From Saccharopolyspora elongata (GTDB lineage Bacteria > Actinomycetota > Actinomycetes > Mycobacteriales > Pseudonocardiaceae), in contig NZ_SMKW01000022.1 in NCBI RefSeq assembly GCF_004348985.1, forward strand, positions 1-64,000: a stretch of DNA of 64,000 bases, written 5' to 3'. Numbering within the stretch: position 1 is the stretch's first letter; the number at the start of each line of letters is the position of its first letter. Made by a program: the position numbers and the translations under genes. Below the pieces are notes generated by a model. That model was not told the DNA's origin. It did not search any database and saw only the letters and a program-made list of their open reading frames with translations. Positions 63,775-64,000 of this stretch are shown here, in pieces.

Positions 63775-63806
63775 ACGCTGTGCCGTGACGTGGTACGCTG
63801 TGCCGT
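63775..63806. promoter_or_regulatory. Tandem ACGCTGTGCCGT repeats, IclR-type site
   Basis: ACGCTGTGCCGT occurs at 63775-63786 and 63795-63806, a period of 20 bp, in the gap between the aminotransferase and the IclR gene. The second copy in context is TACG-CTGTGC-CGTA, a partial palindrome. Two helical turns apart on one face, as for an IclR dimer of dimers. Confidence 0.65.
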
Positions 63807-63853
63807 ATGAAAGCGCCGAGAGAGTAGGCACGGCGGACTGGGGAGTCAAGGCA

Positions 63854-64000
63854 TTGCGCAACGTCCTGAACACGCTGCGGGTACTGGAAGAGGTCGCCGC
63901 GCGGCAGCCGATCGGCGTCGGCGAACTGGCCCGCGCGCTGGACATGCCCAAGAGCTCGGTCCAGCGCGCGCTGCTCACCCTCGACGAGGCCGGGTGGATA
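63854..64000 (+). CDS. IclR-family regulator, N-terminal part
   Basis: Forty-nine codons run off the window end: LRNVLNTLRVLEEVAARQPI, then GVGELARALDMPKSSVQRAL, the IclR winged-helix. The start is uncertain: TTG at 63854 with GGGGAG ahead, or GTG at 63800, which would add 18 residues over the repeats. It likely controls the divergent aminotransferase-oxidase-FAH-carrier operon and itself. Confidence 0.8.
   Translation, partial: MRNVLNTLRVLEEVAARQPIGVGELARALDMPKSSVQRALLTLDEAGWI

Overview
The window is 64 kb of high-GC chromosomal DNA with tight coding, frequent GTG/TTG starts and ATGA/GTGA stop-start overlaps. It carries many TetR/MarR/IclR/SARP regulators, CoA-dependent catabolic genes and a three-component P450. 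All of this fits a filamentous actinobacterium, most likely a member of the Pseudonocardiaceae (Saccharopolyspora/Amycolatopsis-like). No rRNA, tRNA, CRISPR array or replication origin was seen.

Left part (0.6-26 kb) is steroid and CoA-ester catabolism. A divergent pair (acyl-CoA ligase / SDR) leads into an OYE-type oxidoreductase, a FadD17-like steroid ligase and then a run matching the actinobacterial cholesterol side-chain (igr) operon: FadE29-like, ChsH2, FadE28-like, ChsH1, Ltp2 and a MaoC hydratase. A MarR/RidA pair follows with two perfect operators, then a relic-rich patch (IS481-like transposase tail, truncated NAD(P)-binding protein, HxlR, duplicated MarR 3' end). From 14.5 to 21 kb lies an SDR-APH kinase-acyl-CoA dehydrogenase operon divergent from a ligase-TetR-SDR operon, gene content like the lva (4-hydroxyacid/levulinate) pathway. 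From 21.9 to 26.2 kb is an echA20-ipdA-ipdB-ipdC operon (steroid ring C/D, HIP pathway) divergent from an SDR, with tandem 17-bp repeats in the shared promoter.

Middle part (26-37 kb) holds a TerC-family membrane protein behind a probable manganese (yybP-ykoY) riboswitch, a NmrA/TetR pair with two palindromic operators, a phytoene-desaturase-like oxidoreductase, a membrane protein/TetR pair, and a cluster of dead genes (SnoaL-like, Fis-type HTH, hydrolase, KatG 3' end, transposase tail). An M20 amidohydrolase and a PucR-type regulator close it.

From 37 to 42 kb is a region of less GC-biased sequence: SAH-hydrolase-like protein, NUDIX hydrolase, a 30-residue membrane peptide overlapping a Cys-rich protein, another Cys-rich small protein, an XRE-TPR regulator and a SLOG-fold protein. 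This is the best candidate in the window for an undescribed system.

Right part (42-64 kb) has a DUF6924-like protein, a methyltransferase, a TetR-DHA2 exporter operon, and a SARP/NB-ARC regulator upstream of an exporter-ferredoxin-ferredoxin reductase-P450 operon whose promoter has three 11-bp-phased repeats. An AraC regulator, a formamidase-like hydrolase and a macrolide-phosphotransferase-like kinase follow. Last comes an IclR-controlled 2-hydroxyacid/glyoxylate operon (aminotransferase, FAD/Fe-S oxidase, FAH hydrolase, MatC carrier) in which a ~200-bp repeat lies directly behind two of the genes.
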